Positions 32,967 to 42,317 of a stretch of 64,000 nt of DNA are shown one piece after another. The position numbers and the translations under genes are program-made. Within the stretch, counting starts at the first letter, position 1, and each line of letters begins with the position of its first letter. Below the pieces are notes generated by a model, which was not told the DNA's origin, ran no database searches, and was given only the letters and a program-made list of their open reading frames with translations. Origin of the DNA: CANHVK01 sp044232905 (GTDB taxonomy: Bacteria > Bacteroidota > Bacteroidia > Flavobacteriales_D > Crocinitomicaceae); contig JBIIKZ010000003.1 in NCBI GenBank assembly GCA_044232905.1, forward strand, positions 38,934 through 102,933, in the 5' to 3' direction.

Positions 32967-34481
32967 ATGCCTTTTAATGCTTTATTCTCATGGGTAATCA
33001 AAAAAAGGGTACATCAAATCGATTTATTTCGAAAATTCCCACTGGAAGTTCAAAAAGAACTTTTATTTCGAATGCTTAAAAATGCTTCGCGTACTTCATT
33101 CGGAAAAAAGTATCATTTCAATCAAATTTCTGATTATAGTTCATTTAAAAAAACGGTTCCTTTACAAACCTATGAGGAATTAAAAATAGATGTTGATAAA
33201 TTAATAGCTGGTGAAAAAAATTTATTATGGCCTGGCACAACGAGTTGGTTCGCAAAGTCTTCTGGAACAACATCCGATCGAAGTAAATTCATTCCAGTAA
33301 CTAAAGAATCCTTGTTTGACTGTCATTATAAAGGAGGAAAAGATTTATTAGCGCTTTATTACACAAATTATCCCAACCGAAAATTATACAATGCTAAACA
33401 CCTCATCATTGGTGGTAGCGCCAAAATTAATCCGATTGGTATAAATTCCTATTTAGGGGATTTATCCGCCATCATTGTTAAAAATCTGCCTTGGTGGGCC
33501 GAAATTCGAAGAACTCCATCCCGTGAAATCGCACTCATGGATGATTGGGAGAAGAAATTGGACAAAATGGCAAAACAAACCATCAAGGAAGATGTGTGTA
33601 TCATTGCTGGAGTTCCGAGCTGGACATTAGTATTATGCAATCGTATCTTGGAAATCACTGGCAAGAAAAACCTTAAAGAAGTATGGCCTAACTTGGAACT
33701 ATTCATGCATGGTGGTGTCAGTTTTCAACCATACAAAAAGGAATTTGAACGTCTTATTCCAGACCCTTCAATGCACTACATCGAAACCTATAATGCTTCT
33801 GAAGGATTTTTCGGCATCCAAGATAAGCCTGAAAGTGACGATTTGTTACTCATGTTAGACTACGGAATTTTCTATGAATTTATCCCAATGTCATCCTATG
33901 AAGGTATTAAGAGTGAAAATGTTATTTCACTAACAGATGTTGTGCTCAATACCAATTATGCCATTGTAATTTCAACTAACGGTGGTTTATGGAGATATAT
34001 TTTGGGTGACACGATTTCATTCACTTCCCTCCTACCATATAAATTTAAAATCACTGGACGTACACAAAGTTTCATCAACTGTTTTGGAGAAGAAGTTATT
34101 GTAGACAATGCTGAAAAAGCAATTGCTTATGCCTGCAAAGAGACGGACACTATTTTGAAAGAATATACTGTAGGACCAAAATTCATGGAGAATCAATCCA
34201 AAGGCGGGCACGAATGGATGATTGAATTTGTACTAGCACCGATTCAACTTGATCAATTTACACTTTTATTAGATAAACAACTTCGGGCAATAAATTCCGA
34301 CTATGATGCGAAACGCACGAAAGATTTAGCTTTAGAATTACCCATTATTCATATTCTACCTAATGGAACCTTCGACCAATGGTTACAAGGCAAAGGAAAA
34401 TTAGGAGGACAAAACAAAGTGCCAAGATTGAGTAATGATCGAAAAATATTGGAGGAGTTGACAATTATTATAAATGCTTAA
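32967..34481 (+). CDS. GH3 auxin-responsive promoter family acyl-adenylate enzyme
   Basis: The 504-residue member of the GH3 superfamily shows WFAKSSGTTSDRSKFIPVT (ATP-binding motif I), YNASEGFFGIQ (motif II), and YILGDTISFTS with FKITGRTQSFINCFGEEV (motif III). In plants these adenylate acyl acids and join them to amino acids. Bacterial, including Bacteroidota, versions have no established substrate. It starts 32 bases after the small membrane protein gene and is followed by a secreted protein after 2 bases. Confidence 0.88.
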   Translation: MPFNALFSWVIKKRVHQIDLFRKFPLEVQKELLFRMLKNASRTSFGKKYHFNQISDYSSFKKTVPLQTYEELKIDVDKLIAGEKNLLWPGTTSWFAKSSGTTSDRSKFIPVTKESLFDCHYKGGKDLLALYYTNYPNRKLYNAKHLIIGGSAKINPIGINSYLGDLSAIIVKNLPWWAEIRRTPSREIALMDDWEKKLDKMAKQTIKEDVCIIAGVPSWTLVLCNRILEITGKKNLKEVWPNLELFMHGGVSFQPYKKEFERLIPDPSMHYIETYNASEGFFGIQDKPESDDLLLMLDYGIFYEFIPMSSYEGIKSENVISLTDVVLNTNYAIVISTNGGLWRYILGDTISFTSLLPYKFKITGRTQSFINCFGEEVIVDNAEKAIAYACKETDTILKEYTVGPKFMENQSKGGHEWMIEFVLAPIQLDQFTLLLDKQLRAINSDYDAKRTKDLALELPIIHILPNGTFDQWLQGKGKLGGQNKVPRLSNDRKILEELTIIINA

Positions 34482-34483
34482 TA

Positions 34484-35293
34484 ATGAATAAACTAACTAC
34501 CCTCCTGATTTTAAACTCTTTAACATTAAATTTCTTTAGCTTTTCGCAAGACTCCACGCAATTTGATCTTCACTCTTCGCTCGTAACACATAATTCCATT
34601 TGGGATGTGGACGAGCTGGGAAATACAATTATAGTTGAAGCAAACGAAATAAAAAAATACGATCTCAAAGGAAATTTACTTTTTACCCAGAGTATTAAAT
34701 CTGTTGGTAAAATAACGAAATTAGATGCTCGAAATCCGATGAAGATTTTATTTTTTTCGGAGGATCAACAGTTGGTTGGTGTGTTAGATAACAGCTTAAC
34801 ATTTCAAGGAGAAAATTTTGATTTAAGCACGTTCGGTTTAAGTTATGTGCAAGCATTTTCCGCTTCGTTTCAAATCAATAAATTTTGGGTGTATGACCAA
34901 GATAATTCTAAATTAGAATTACTTTCGACTAACAAGCAACAAAGCGTAAAAATTGAAAATCTAAAAAGTCTACTCGGTTTTAATGAAGTATTTCAATTAA
35001 TCGAGGAAGGTAACTTCTTGTACTTATTTGATAAAACTAAAGGAGTATATAAACTGGATAATTACGGAAATTTAATCGACTTTATCCCAACACAATCAGG
35101 AATTTATATAGGCGTTGAGAAAAATGTTATTTATGTATTAAGCGAAAAAAAAATTCGTGCCTACAGCGAAAATGAAGTCGAACCAATAGAACTTTCTTTA
35201 CCTTGTACGGACATACTTCAATTTAAAAAACAGGGTGCGTATTTCTATTTTCTAGAAAAAAATAAACTTTCAAAATTTTCTTTTAAGAAATAA
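34484..35293 (+). CDS. exported beta-propeller-like protein of unknown function
   Basis: The protein has 269 residues. Its signal peptide ends FFSFSQ (about 1-22). The body has repeated short strands with regular spacing (GNLLFTQ, NKFWVYDQDNSKLELL, FLYLFDKTKGVYKLDNYGNLI, KIRAYSENE), as in propeller blades. No catalytic motif is seen. It follows the GH3 gene by 2 bases and probably shares its message. I do not recognise a named family beyond a Bacteroidota hypothetical. Confidence 0.75.
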   Translation: MNKLTTLLILNSLTLNFFSFSQDSTQFDLHSSLVTHNSIWDVDELGNTIIVEANEIKKYDLKGNLLFTQSIKSVGKITKLDARNPMKILFFSEDQQLVGVLDNSLTFQGENFDLSTFGLSYVQAFSASFQINKFWVYDQDNSKLELLSTNKQQSVKIENLKSLLGFNEVFQLIEEGNFLYLFDKTKGVYKLDNYGNLIDFIPTQSGIYIGVEKNVIYVLSEKKIRAYSENEVEPIELSLPCTDILQFKKQGAYFYFLEKNKLSKFSFKK

Positions 35294-35314
35294 AAAAGAA
35301 CACTTTAGATTTCC

Positions 35315-35322
35315 TATATTTG
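35315..35322 (+). promoter_or_regulatory. -7 element of the deoxynucleoside kinase gene
   Basis: TATATTTG, an exact match, lies 29 bases before the ATG. Confidence 0.65.
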
Positions 35323-35351
35323 AAGCTCGTAGAATTTTAAAATCATAAAAA

Positions 35352-35966
35352 ATGCATATAGCAGTAGCAGGAAATATTGGAGCAGGTAAAACGACTTTGA
35401 CGCAGATGTTAGCCAAACATTATGGTTGGGAAACACATTTCGAAGATGTAGAACAAAATCCGTATTTAAATGATTTCTATGAAGATATGCAGCGTTGGTC
35501 CTTCAACTTACAGATATATTATCTTAATAGTCGCTTTACACAAATTCAAGAAATTAAGCAAACGAATGCGATGGTGATACAAGACCGAACGATCTATGAA
35601 GATGCGTTCATTTTTGCCCCAAACTTGCATTCTATGGGCTTAATGACAACGCGTGATTTTGAGAATTATTTCTCCTTATTTAACCTTGTTGAGTCTTTCG
35701 TTTCTGCCCCTGATTTATTGATTTATTTACGTGCAAGTGTTCCTACCTTGGTTCACCAAATTCAATTACGTGGTAGAGATTACGAAGAAAGTATCCGTAT
35801 TGATTACTTGAAGCGTTTAAATGAACGTTACGAAGCATGGATTTCTACGTACGACAAAGGAAAATTATTAATCATTGATATTGATAACAACCGTTTCCCA
35901 GAAAACCAAGAGGACTTAGGAAAGATAATCAATGCGATTGATGCAGAGATTAATGGTTTGTTTTAG
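35352..35966 (+). CDS. deoxynucleoside kinase
   Basis: The 204-residue P-loop kinase has G7-N-I-G-A-G-K-T14, the QDRTIYEDAFIF segment (DRS-like motif) and the LIYLRASVPTLVHQIQLRGRDYE lid region. It salvages deoxynucleosides by phosphorylation with ATP; purine versus pyrimidine preference cannot be told. It is monocistronic, with its own promoter and terminator. Confidence 0.92.
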   Translation: MHIAVAGNIGAGKTTLTQMLAKHYGWETHFEDVEQNPYLNDFYEDMQRWSFNLQIYYLNSRFTQIQEIKQTNAMVIQDRTIYEDAFIFAPNLHSMGLMTTRDFENYFSLFNLVESFVSAPDLLIYLRASVPTLVHQIQLRGRDYEESIRIDYLKRLNERYEAWISTYDKGKLLIIDIDNNRFPENQEDLGKIINAIDAEINGLF

Positions 35967-35984
35967 TTAGAAATGTAAAAATTA

Positions 35985-36016
35985 AAAAAAGCCAGAATAT
36001 TTGTTCTGGCTTTTTT
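35985..36016. terminator. terminator after the deoxynucleoside kinase gene
   Basis: Stem AAAAAAGCCAGAA / TTCTGGCTTTTTT with loop TATTTG is symmetric enough to act on both strands. The convergent 49-codon gene ends 37 bases beyond it. Confidence 0.9.
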
Positions 36017-36052
36017 AATATATTTCAAAATGAGATAAATGAAAATGAAACT

Positions 36053-36202
36053 TTATTCTATTTCAGGCTTTTGATTCGCCATCTGATTCATCCAACGAAT
36101 ACGCGCTTTATTAGCCTCTTTTTGACTTTGCTTTTTATTCTTTTTTTGTTCTAACAACTTAGAATGGAGTTTTTTGTTTTCGGAGTTCTTTTGCTTTGCC
36201 AT
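36053..36202 (-). CDS. 49-residue Lys-rich small protein
   Basis: The frame begins MAKQKNSENKKLHSKLLEQ and ends ARIRWMNQMANQKPEIE. It is strongly basic and likely helical throughout. It starts 4 bases after the thiL stop codon, so it shares the thiL message, and the convergent terminator follows its stop. No family is recognised; a nucleic-acid or ribosome-associated role would fit the charge but is only a guess. Confidence 0.6.
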   Translation of the reverse strand: MAKQKNSENKKLHSKLLEQKKNKKQSQKEANKARIRWMNQMANQKPEIE

Positions 36203-36206
36203 TTAA

Positions 36207-37241
36207 CTATTCAAAATGATTCCACCCTTGCGCTTGCATTGGAACAACCGCACCATGCTTATCCACTAAATTCAATCCACTTGCGCGATCTGTAATATGA
36301 CCAATAACAGTAAAATTTGGATTGGCCGCAACTTTTTCGTAATCTTCTTGTTTTACAGTAAACAACAATTCATAATCTTCTCCACCATTCAAAGCAGCAG
36401 TAATCGGATCAATGTTAAACTCAATTGCTGCCATGGATGTTTTTGCATCTAAAGGAACACGATCGTCATAAATTGTACATCCAACATTACTAGCTTTACA
36501 GATATGGAATAACTCGGAAGCTAAACCATCTGAAATATCGATCATAGAAGTTGGTACTACTTCCAATTCTTTCAAGAAAGAAATCACATCTTTACGTGCT
36601 TCTGGTTTTAATTGACGTTCTAATAAATAATCGTGTCCATCTAAATCTGGTTGAATATCAGGATTCGCTTTAAATACTTCGCGTTCGCGTTCTAATAATT
36701 GGAGTCCCATATAGGCACCTCCAAGATCTCCAGAAACAACCACTAAGTCATATTCTTTGGCTCCACCACGGTAAACAATTTCTTTTTTGTTTGCTGTTCC
36801 TAGCGCTGTAATACTTATTACTAATCCAGATAAAGAAGAAGTTGTATCCCCACCTACCAGGTCTACTTGGTAAAAATCACATGCTTTTTTGATACCAGCA
36901 TACAATTCTTCCAACGCTTCTAACGGAAAACGGCTAGACACAGCAAAAGATACTGTAATCTGCGTTGGTTTTCCATTCATTGCATAAATGTCCGATAAGT
37001 TAACAACTACTGATTTATAACCTAGATGCATCAAAGGTGTGTACATCAAATTAAAATGAATCCCTTCCACCAACATATCAGTAGATACTAACATTGCTTC
37101 TGTTTCTGAAATAGAAATAACAGCAGCATCATCACCAACTCCTTTTAACGTGGTTGGAACATGTGTAGTGAAGTTTTTTGTAAGCGTGTCGATAAGGCCA
37201 AATTCACCTAAATCTTTGATATCAGTACGTTTTTCAGACAT
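36207..37241 (-). CDS. thiL: thiamine-monophosphate kinase
   Basis: This 344-residue AIR-synthase-fold enzyme phosphorylates thiamine monophosphate to the diphosphate cofactor. GVGDDAAVI, STDMLVEGIHF, NLSDIYAMNGKPTQ, LVGGDTTSS, VSGDLGGAYMGLQLL, SMIDISDGLASEL and NGGEDYELLFT are all typical. No TPP riboswitch was seen in its 46-base leader, which does contain a TATCTTTA box. Confidence 0.96.
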   Translation of the reverse strand: MSEKRTDIKDLGEFGLIDTLTKNFTTHVPTTLKGVGDDAAVISISETEAMLVSTDMLVEGIHFNLMYTPLMHLGYKSVVVNLSDIYAMNGKPTQITVSFAVSSRFPLEALEELYAGIKKACDFYQVDLVGGDTTSSLSGLVISITALGTANKKEIVYRGGAKEYDLVVVSGDLGGAYMGLQLLEREREVFKANPDIQPDLDGHDYLLERQLKPEARKDVISFLKELEVVPTSMIDISDGLASELFHICKASNVGCTIYDDRVPLDAKTSMAAIEFNIDPITAALNGGEDYELLFTVKQEDYEKVAANPNFTVIGHITDRASGLNLVDKHGAVVPMQAQGWNHFE

Positions 37242-37262
37242 GGTTGATGGATTTTTAGATAG

Positions 37263-37270
37263 TAAAGATA
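37263..37270 (-). promoter_or_regulatory. probable -7 element of thiL
   Basis: The minus strand reads TATCTTTA, one base from consensus, 21 bases before the ATG. Confidence 0.4.
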
Positions 37271-37287
37271 CTAAAATGGATTGGAAA

Positions 37288-38355
37288 TTAATTCCAATTC
37301 AATTTTGGTCGTAAAAACGCATACAATTCTTCCGTCATCAACTCGTGTTCCACTTTATCTGGATGACCAACACAACCATTACCATAACGTTTTTTATATA
37401 AATACAACAAGGTATTTTTATCGTTAAATCGATTAAAAACAATACGTAGCATACTATCTAAGTAAGGCTTGAAACTTTCTTTTGCCATCGGACTATCAAG
37501 AATTAAAATTGTCGTTTTTGGATTCTCTCGGCGTACTTTTTTTAAGAATTTTAAATACGTTGAAGAAAATGTTTCTATTTTTTGTTTTCCATCGTTTTGT
37601 CCAAGACAGATAGAAATTAAATCCGGTCGATATTTTTTTTTATCCCATATAATCGAGCATTGGGATAAATCTGTATAATCATATATTTCAGGAATCGTTT
37701 TGTCGTTACTACAACAACTACGCGACATTCCATATCCAGAAACGGAAGTCAGCATCCAATCTGCATGCAACCTACGAGCTAATGTTGGTCCATAACTAAT
37801 ATAGGCACAATGCTGGTCAAACCAATGTCGCTCTCCACATTGAATGGAATCATTTTCCATTCCATTCCCGCAAGTCATCGAATCTCCAATAAATTCAATC
37901 CGATGTTTTTTCTGTTTAATCGGAAGCAATTTCTCTACACGAAGCCCTATAAATTCTAAGTATCCTATTTTAGTTTCTGTTGTTTTACAAATGGTAATTG
38001 TATGTTTTCCCTTCTTTAAATTTCGAGCAACGATTAACTTATTGGTTTTACCAGTCAAGTGTATACGTTGTACTGCTAATGAATCTATAATCACCTCAAT
38101 ATAATTATGTTCAGTCGATTCTTTTAAGAATCCTTCGTCATTGACTGCGATTTCACAAAAAGACCCTATAAAATTCGCTTGGATATATACACCGGGTGCC
38201 CAAAAACGAGGAGCATATTTATCCGAAAAATCAATGCGACCAACATAGTTGAACAGCTTATTTTCAGCGCCATAAAAAGTTGCATCGTCTTTTTTTGAAG
38301 TACTACATGAAACTAAGAAAAAAATACTTAAAAGAAAAATAAAACCTGATTTCAT
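37288..38355 (-). CDS. SGNH/GDSL esterase lipoprotein (CE2-like)
   Basis: The protein has 355 residues. The lipobox FLVSC places the lipid at Cys17. A jelly-roll-like N-terminal domain (about 30-145) precedes an SGNH hydrolase domain with GDSMTCGNG (nucleophile Ser), the Gly and Asn blocks (SGYGMSRS, CLGQNDG) and a terminal HPDKVEH with the catalytic Asp/His. This two-domain order is that of carbohydrate esterase family 2, which deacetylates polysaccharides. Envelope-located deacetylase is the likely role; the substrate is unknown. Confidence 0.83.
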   Translation of the reverse strand: MKSGFIFLLSIFFLVSCSTSKKDDATFYGAENKLFNYVGRIDFSDKYAPRFWAPGVYIQANFIGSFCEIAVNDEGFLKESTEHNYIEVIIDSLAVQRIHLTGKTNKLIVARNLKKGKHTITICKTTETKIGYLEFIGLRVEKLLPIKQKKHRIEFIGDSMTCGNGMENDSIQCGERHWFDQHCAYISYGPTLARRLHADWMLTSVSGYGMSRSCCSNDKTIPEIYDYTDLSQCSIIWDKKKYRPDLISICLGQNDGKQKIETFSSTYLKFLKKVRRENPKTTILILDSPMAKESFKPYLDSMLRIVFNRFNDKNTLLYLYKKRYGNGCVGHPDKVEHELMTEELYAFLRPKLNWN

Positions 38356-38483
38356 CGATGTTAGATTATGTTTAATTGAGGATTAGATAATCGTTCAAAA
38401 AAGGTGAAATGTAGAATAAAAGTACCCATAAAGTCAGAAATAATTGGTATTATTGTGCTGATACTTAAAAAAAAAGACATAAA

Positions 38484-41096
38484 ATGTGGAATTCATTAGC
38501 GAGTATAATTTTACGTAACCGACTATTTATCATAGCGATTATAATTATACTCACTGTGTTTTTTGGCTACTTTGCAGCTACCTCTTTAAAAGTAGATAAC
38601 AAATACGGAAATACCCTCCCAAAAGACAGTAAACCACAAGCAGATTATTTAAAATTCAAAGAACAATTCGGGGAAGACGGTTCCACACTAGCAATCGCAA
38701 TTCATTCTGACTCGTTATATACCGAACAAAATTTTGTTAAATGGCAAAATCTGGCATTTAAAATCTTGGAAATTGGCGGTGTGGAAAGTGTCATTTCAGA
38801 AGCTACCTTATATAAAATTTGCAACAATAAAACAGAACAACGCTTTGAAATCCAGAAGATTTTCTCGGATTCTACCTTTCACGAAAAATCAATCGACTCC
38901 ATTCGTAAAGAAGTAAAACAAAATCCATTATACAATGGCTTGTTATACAACGATAAAACAAAGGTTTCGCTCCTACTCATTGGTATGGATGAAAAATACC
39001 TAGCAGATAAGAAAAAGTCGAAAGTCGTATTTGAAATCGAAAAATTAGTAGAATCGTACGCTAAATACTTTGGGAAACCCCATTTCGCAGGACTACCTCA
39101 CATGCGTGTCGTAATTGGTAAGCGAATCGTGAATGAAATGTATATTTTCCTAGGCTTATCCGTATTAGCATCTTCTTTACTCTTATTTATTTTCTTTCGA
39201 TCCTTCCGTATCGTCATGCAATGTAATCTAGTTGTATTCGTATCCGTTATCTGGGCGCTAGGAAGTATTGCTTTATTCAATTTCCAATTATCGATCATGA
39301 TGGCATTAATTCCACCATTATTGATTGTGATAGGAGTACCAAACTGTGTATTTTTAGTAACACGCTACCACCAAGAATATGTCATTCATCAAAACAAAAT
39401 GCGTGCATTATTCATTATGATTAAACGCATTGGTTCCGTAACATTCCTAACTAATCTAACAACTGCTGTAGGTTTTTGCACCTTTACTAGTTCGGATAAA
39501 CTAGCACAATTCGGAGTTATTTCCAGCATAAATATCATGGTAGTTTTTGCATTGTCGATTTGCATACTGCCAATCATGGCATCCTACTCCAATCCACCAA
39601 AAGAAAGACATCTTAAACACTTATATAAGATATATTCTAAAGGATTTATTGAATACATTATTATCATTATCTCCAAATACAGAAAGTGGGTGTACATTAT
39701 TTCTGTTATTGTAGTTGGAATTAGTTTGTATGGGATGACCAAAATCGTGGCTACCGGAAATATTACAAGTGACCTTCCAAAAGATGACCCAATTTTATTA
39801 GACTTAAAATTCATCGAGAAAAATTTTGGCGGTGCTGTACCTTTTGAAATACTAATTAATTACAAAGAAAAAGGACGATTATTTTCGAATGAAACACTGG
39901 AGAAAGTAGATCATATCCAGCAAGAATTTGCAAAAGACACGCTGTTTTCTAAAAGTTTATCCATTGTCAATTTCATCAAATCGATCAACATGGCGTATTT
40001 TGATAATGATTCAACGCACTATACTCTTATCTCTTCCCGCGATAAACTTCGTCTCAAAAAATACTTTGACGAAACAGACATCAATAATGTCAATAGTGGT
40101 AGTATGTCTATTAAAGAATTGGTAGACACAACGAATACATCCCTTCGTATACGTCTACAAATGAAAGATTTGGGGTCTTATGTAGTTTCCAAAAAAGTAG
40201 ATGCTTTGAAAATTAAGGTGGATAATATTTTGAATCCTGAAAAATCACACGTTGAAACCACTTTCAAAAAAGCATTTAAAGGCAGAAAAGATTTAATAGA
40301 CACTTTGCTATATGAATATCCTTGGATATTTAACAATGTAACAGCGATACTTTCAAAAGGAAACCAAGATTTACAAACATCGTTTGACATGGATCCTACT
40401 AAAATTGATGCATATAAAAGTAAATCAAACTTCAAGAATATACTTAGACAAGCTATTGACGATGAGTATTATGATCTAACTTTCACTGGTACATCTGTTG
40501 TCGTTTCGGAAGGAACAAAATACCTTTTCATTAATTTAGTACAAAGTTTAATTTTTGCCATTCTTTCCATTGGATTATTAATGGCCTTCTTATTCCGTTC
40601 GTTTAGAATCATTTTGATTTCCATGATTCCAAACATCATCCCCTTATTATTTACAGCCGGAATTATGGGCTTTTTCCAAATTCCGCTTAAACCTTCTACC
40701 CTTCTTGTTTTTGGAATTGCCTTAGGGATTACAGTAGATAACGCTATTCTCTTCCTAGCCAAATACCGTCAGGAATTAAAATTACATACGTGGGATATTA
40801 AACAATCTATTTTAATATCCGTACGTGAGACTGGCCTTGGTATTTTCTATACTTCCGTAATATTATTCTTCGGATTTATTATGTTTGTATTCTCCCAATT
40901 TGGAGGAACTAAAGGATTAGGCTTGTTGGTATCTATTACTATTTTGGTAGGGATGATAACCAATTTAATTATCCTGCCATCGTTACTTTTATCGCTTGAA
41001 CGCAAAGTAACTACCAAATCCTTCAAAGAACCATTCTTTGATATCTACGATGAGGAAGTGGATTTTGATAATCATAAGATTGAAATTGAGAAGTAA
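38484..41096 (+). CDS. RND superfamily exporter (MMPL/HAE3-like)
   Basis: The 870-residue transporter is built as two halves, each with one N-terminal membrane helix, a large extracytoplasmic loop and a six-helix block (about 215-400 and 690-850). Core motifs include LIPPLLIVIGVPNCVFLVTRYHQE in the first half and FGIALGITVDNAILFLAKYRQE in the second; these contain the GxxxD-type proton-relay helices. No signal or partner adaptor protein is encoded next to it. Members export lipids or hopanoids; the cargo is unknown. Confidence 0.88.
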   Translation: MWNSLASIILRNRLFIIAIIIILTVFFGYFAATSLKVDNKYGNTLPKDSKPQADYLKFKEQFGEDGSTLAIAIHSDSLYTEQNFVKWQNLAFKILEIGGVESVISEATLYKICNNKTEQRFEIQKIFSDSTFHEKSIDSIRKEVKQNPLYNGLLYNDKTKVSLLLIGMDEKYLADKKKSKVVFEIEKLVESYAKYFGKPHFAGLPHMRVVIGKRIVNEMYIFLGLSVLASSLLLFIFFRSFRIVMQCNLVVFVSVIWALGSIALFNFQLSIMMALIPPLLIVIGVPNCVFLVTRYHQEYVIHQNKMRALFIMIKRIGSVTFLTNLTTAVGFCTFTSSDKLAQFGVISSINIMVVFALSICILPIMASYSNPPKERHLKHLYKIYSKGFIEYIIIIISKYRKWVYIISVIVVGISLYGMTKIVATGNITSDLPKDDPILLDLKFIEKNFGGAVPFEILINYKEKGRLFSNETLEKVDHIQQEFAKDTLFSKSLSIVNFIKSINMAYFDNDSTHYTLISSRDKLRLKKYFDETDINNVNSGSMSIKELVDTTNTSLRIRLQMKDLGSYVVSKKVDALKIKVDNILNPEKSHVETTFKKAFKGRKDLIDTLLYEYPWIFNNVTAILSKGNQDLQTSFDMDPTKIDAYKSKSNFKNILRQAIDDEYYDLTFTGTSVVVSEGTKYLFINLVQSLIFAILSIGLLMAFLFRSFRIILISMIPNIIPLLFTAGIMGFFQIPLKPSTLLVFGIALGITVDNAILFLAKYRQELKLHTWDIKQSILISVRETGLGIFYTSVILFFGFIMFVFSQFGGTKGLGLLVSITILVGMITNLIILPSLLLSLERKVTTKSFKEPFFDIYDEEVDFDNHKIEIEK

Positions 41097-41375
41097 TTAT
41101 TCTCAATCAAAAACAGCAAGACTCACCTGAAAATACGCGGATAACTTCCGTAAGGTAGTATAGGAACATCACGTTTACCTTGTTCTACATGTGCAACTGC
41201 ATAAAATTGTTGCCTAAAAATGACAATAATACAGTTGCTCGTAGAGAATATTAAACACAATCAACTTCTTAATGGTTTGTACAACATGGGATTCTATGAT
41301 GACAACCTATACATGTTGAACATAGATTTCCTAAGCGCACAAATGTTTATACTAAAACATTCAATGTATATTATT
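41097..41375. other. gap with possible coding remnants
   Basis: There is no intact gene in 280 bases. On the minus strand the stretch QQFYAVAHVEQGKRDVPILP, ending in a stop at about 41126, resembles the HTH end of a small XRE-type regulator. On the plus strand GFYDDNLYMLNIDFLSAQMF is open near 41290-41345. Both are short and may be chance. The location beside a decayed toxin gene makes a degraded toxin-antitoxin or HTH island plausible. Confidence 0.2.
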
Positions 41376-41659
41376 TTACCATTCAGCTGAATTCTGACTT
41401 GTGTGAAACACACCTATGATATAAATTATTTGACCTTCAATAACGTAATGTACTCCAAATTTTGGGTTTCGCATAAATTTAACACGAACATTTCTATATC
41501 TAACCTGGGATTTTAAAGGATTTTTTTGAATCTAAGAAATTGATTTGTCTAGTGATTTAAAAACCTTTTTTCTAAATCAATCTCTTGTTCAGAACACCAT
41601 TCTATTGCTTGTGTAATATGAGTATTCGCTCTATGAACTAATGAAATTTTAAAATTCAT
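41376..41659 (-). pseudogene. RelE/ParE-type toxin, frameshifted
   Basis: ATG 41659 overlaps the antitoxin stop (ATGA). The first frame reads MNFKISLVHRANTHITQAIE and continues to RFLNH, then stops. Adding one base after AGGTTTTTAAA restores SLDKSIS, an in-frame TAG, then IQKNPLKSQVRYRNVRVKFM and FGVHYVIEGQIIYIIGVFHTSQ, ending in a stop at 41376. The restored product of about 94 residues has the RelE/ParE layout, including the C-terminal YIIGVFHT strand and basic YRNVRV. One single-base deletion plus one nonsense codon inactivate it. Confidence 0.8.
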
Positions 41660-41889
41660 TTTACATTATACTCAGCAAACAAACGATCTCTAACTACATC
41701 CCAACTTTCTGTTTGGATAGTCGCATTTTCAATTTCTGCTAGACTTTTATCTAATTCAGATTTTTGCCATACTGAAAGATCTTCAGTTATAGGATTAGAA
41801 GACAAAATCTTTGCAGAAGTAAATGACTTAATCATAGAAAGCAACTTTTCTAATTCATTTTCATTAATGGTAAGTGAGACTTGATGCAT
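41656..41889 (-). CDS. antitoxin-like protein of a decayed type II pair
   Basis: The 77-residue protein lies immediately upstream of, and overlaps by 4 bases, a broken RelE-type toxin gene. Its C-terminal half is acidic and helical (SVWQKSELDKSLAEIE, WDVVRDRLFAEYNVK), like toxin-neutralising tails. The N-terminus MHQVSLTINENE could be a short strand as in some antitoxins with no clear DNA-binding fold. The reading frame is intact. It may now be free to decay. Confidence 0.65.
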   Translation of the reverse strand: MHQVSLTINENELEKLLSMIKSFTSAKILSSNPITEDLSVWQKSELDKSLAEIENATIQTESWDVVRDRLFAEYNVK

Positions 41890-41957
41890 ATCTTCTACGT
41901 ATTTAATTGTAAAAAATTGCTTTGTATTATAAATTTAATAGATTATATAATACAAAA

Positions 41958-41989
41958 CAAAAAAGCCTCACATTTCTGTGAAGCTTTTG
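41958..41989 (-). terminator. terminator of tRNA-Gln
   Basis: On the minus strand the hairpin AAAAGCTTCACA / TGTGAGGCTTTT with loop GAAA and a T-rich tail begins right after the tRNA 3' end. Confidence 0.85.
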
Positions 41990-42062
41990 TTGGCCTACTA
42001 GGGCTCGAACCTAGACTCTTCGGAACCAAAAACCGACGTGTTGCCAGTTACACCATAGGCCA
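41990..42062 (-). tRNA. tRNA-Gln (UUG)
   Basis: The minus-strand cloverleaf has acceptor TGGCCTA / TAGGCCA with discriminator A, and CCA is not encoded. The D arm is GTGTAACTGGCAACAC. The anticodon loop TTTTGGT has anticodon TTG at positions 34-36 and stem TCGGT / TCCGA, with one U-U at the loop end. The T arm is CTAGGTTCGAGCCCTAG. A textbook promoter precedes it and a terminator follows. Confidence 0.95.
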
Positions 42063-42073
42063 GTAACTGTCTG

Positions 42074-42103
42074 CAAATATAGGTAGAAAATTTATTTCGA
42101 CAA
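42074..42103 (-). promoter_or_regulatory. tRNA-Gln promoter
   Basis: The minus strand has TTG, exactly 19 bases, then TATATTTG. This is a full match to the Bacteroidota TTG-N19-TAnnTTTG pattern, ending 11 bases before the tRNA 5' end. It is the cleanest promoter in the window. Confidence 0.85.
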
Positions 42104-42317
42104 GAAAATATCTAAAAAAATTAAGTGACCATAAAGTCAAACCTTATAAACTACTGTTTATTAATCCTTAATATATAATTAATGAAATAAAAATAAGCAA
42201 ACAAAACACGATTGTTTTTAACGATTATTACCATTTTTCCAGAAATTTCTTATAGATTTTTGTTAATTTCGTTATTCTCAAAAATGAGAACAAAAGTTTA
42301 TACCAAAAGAAATCAAA

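Noticed and set aside
36207..37290. TPP riboswitch upstream of thiL
   Set aside because: The leader is only 46 bases and lacks the conserved CUGAGA and ACCUGA-type boxes.
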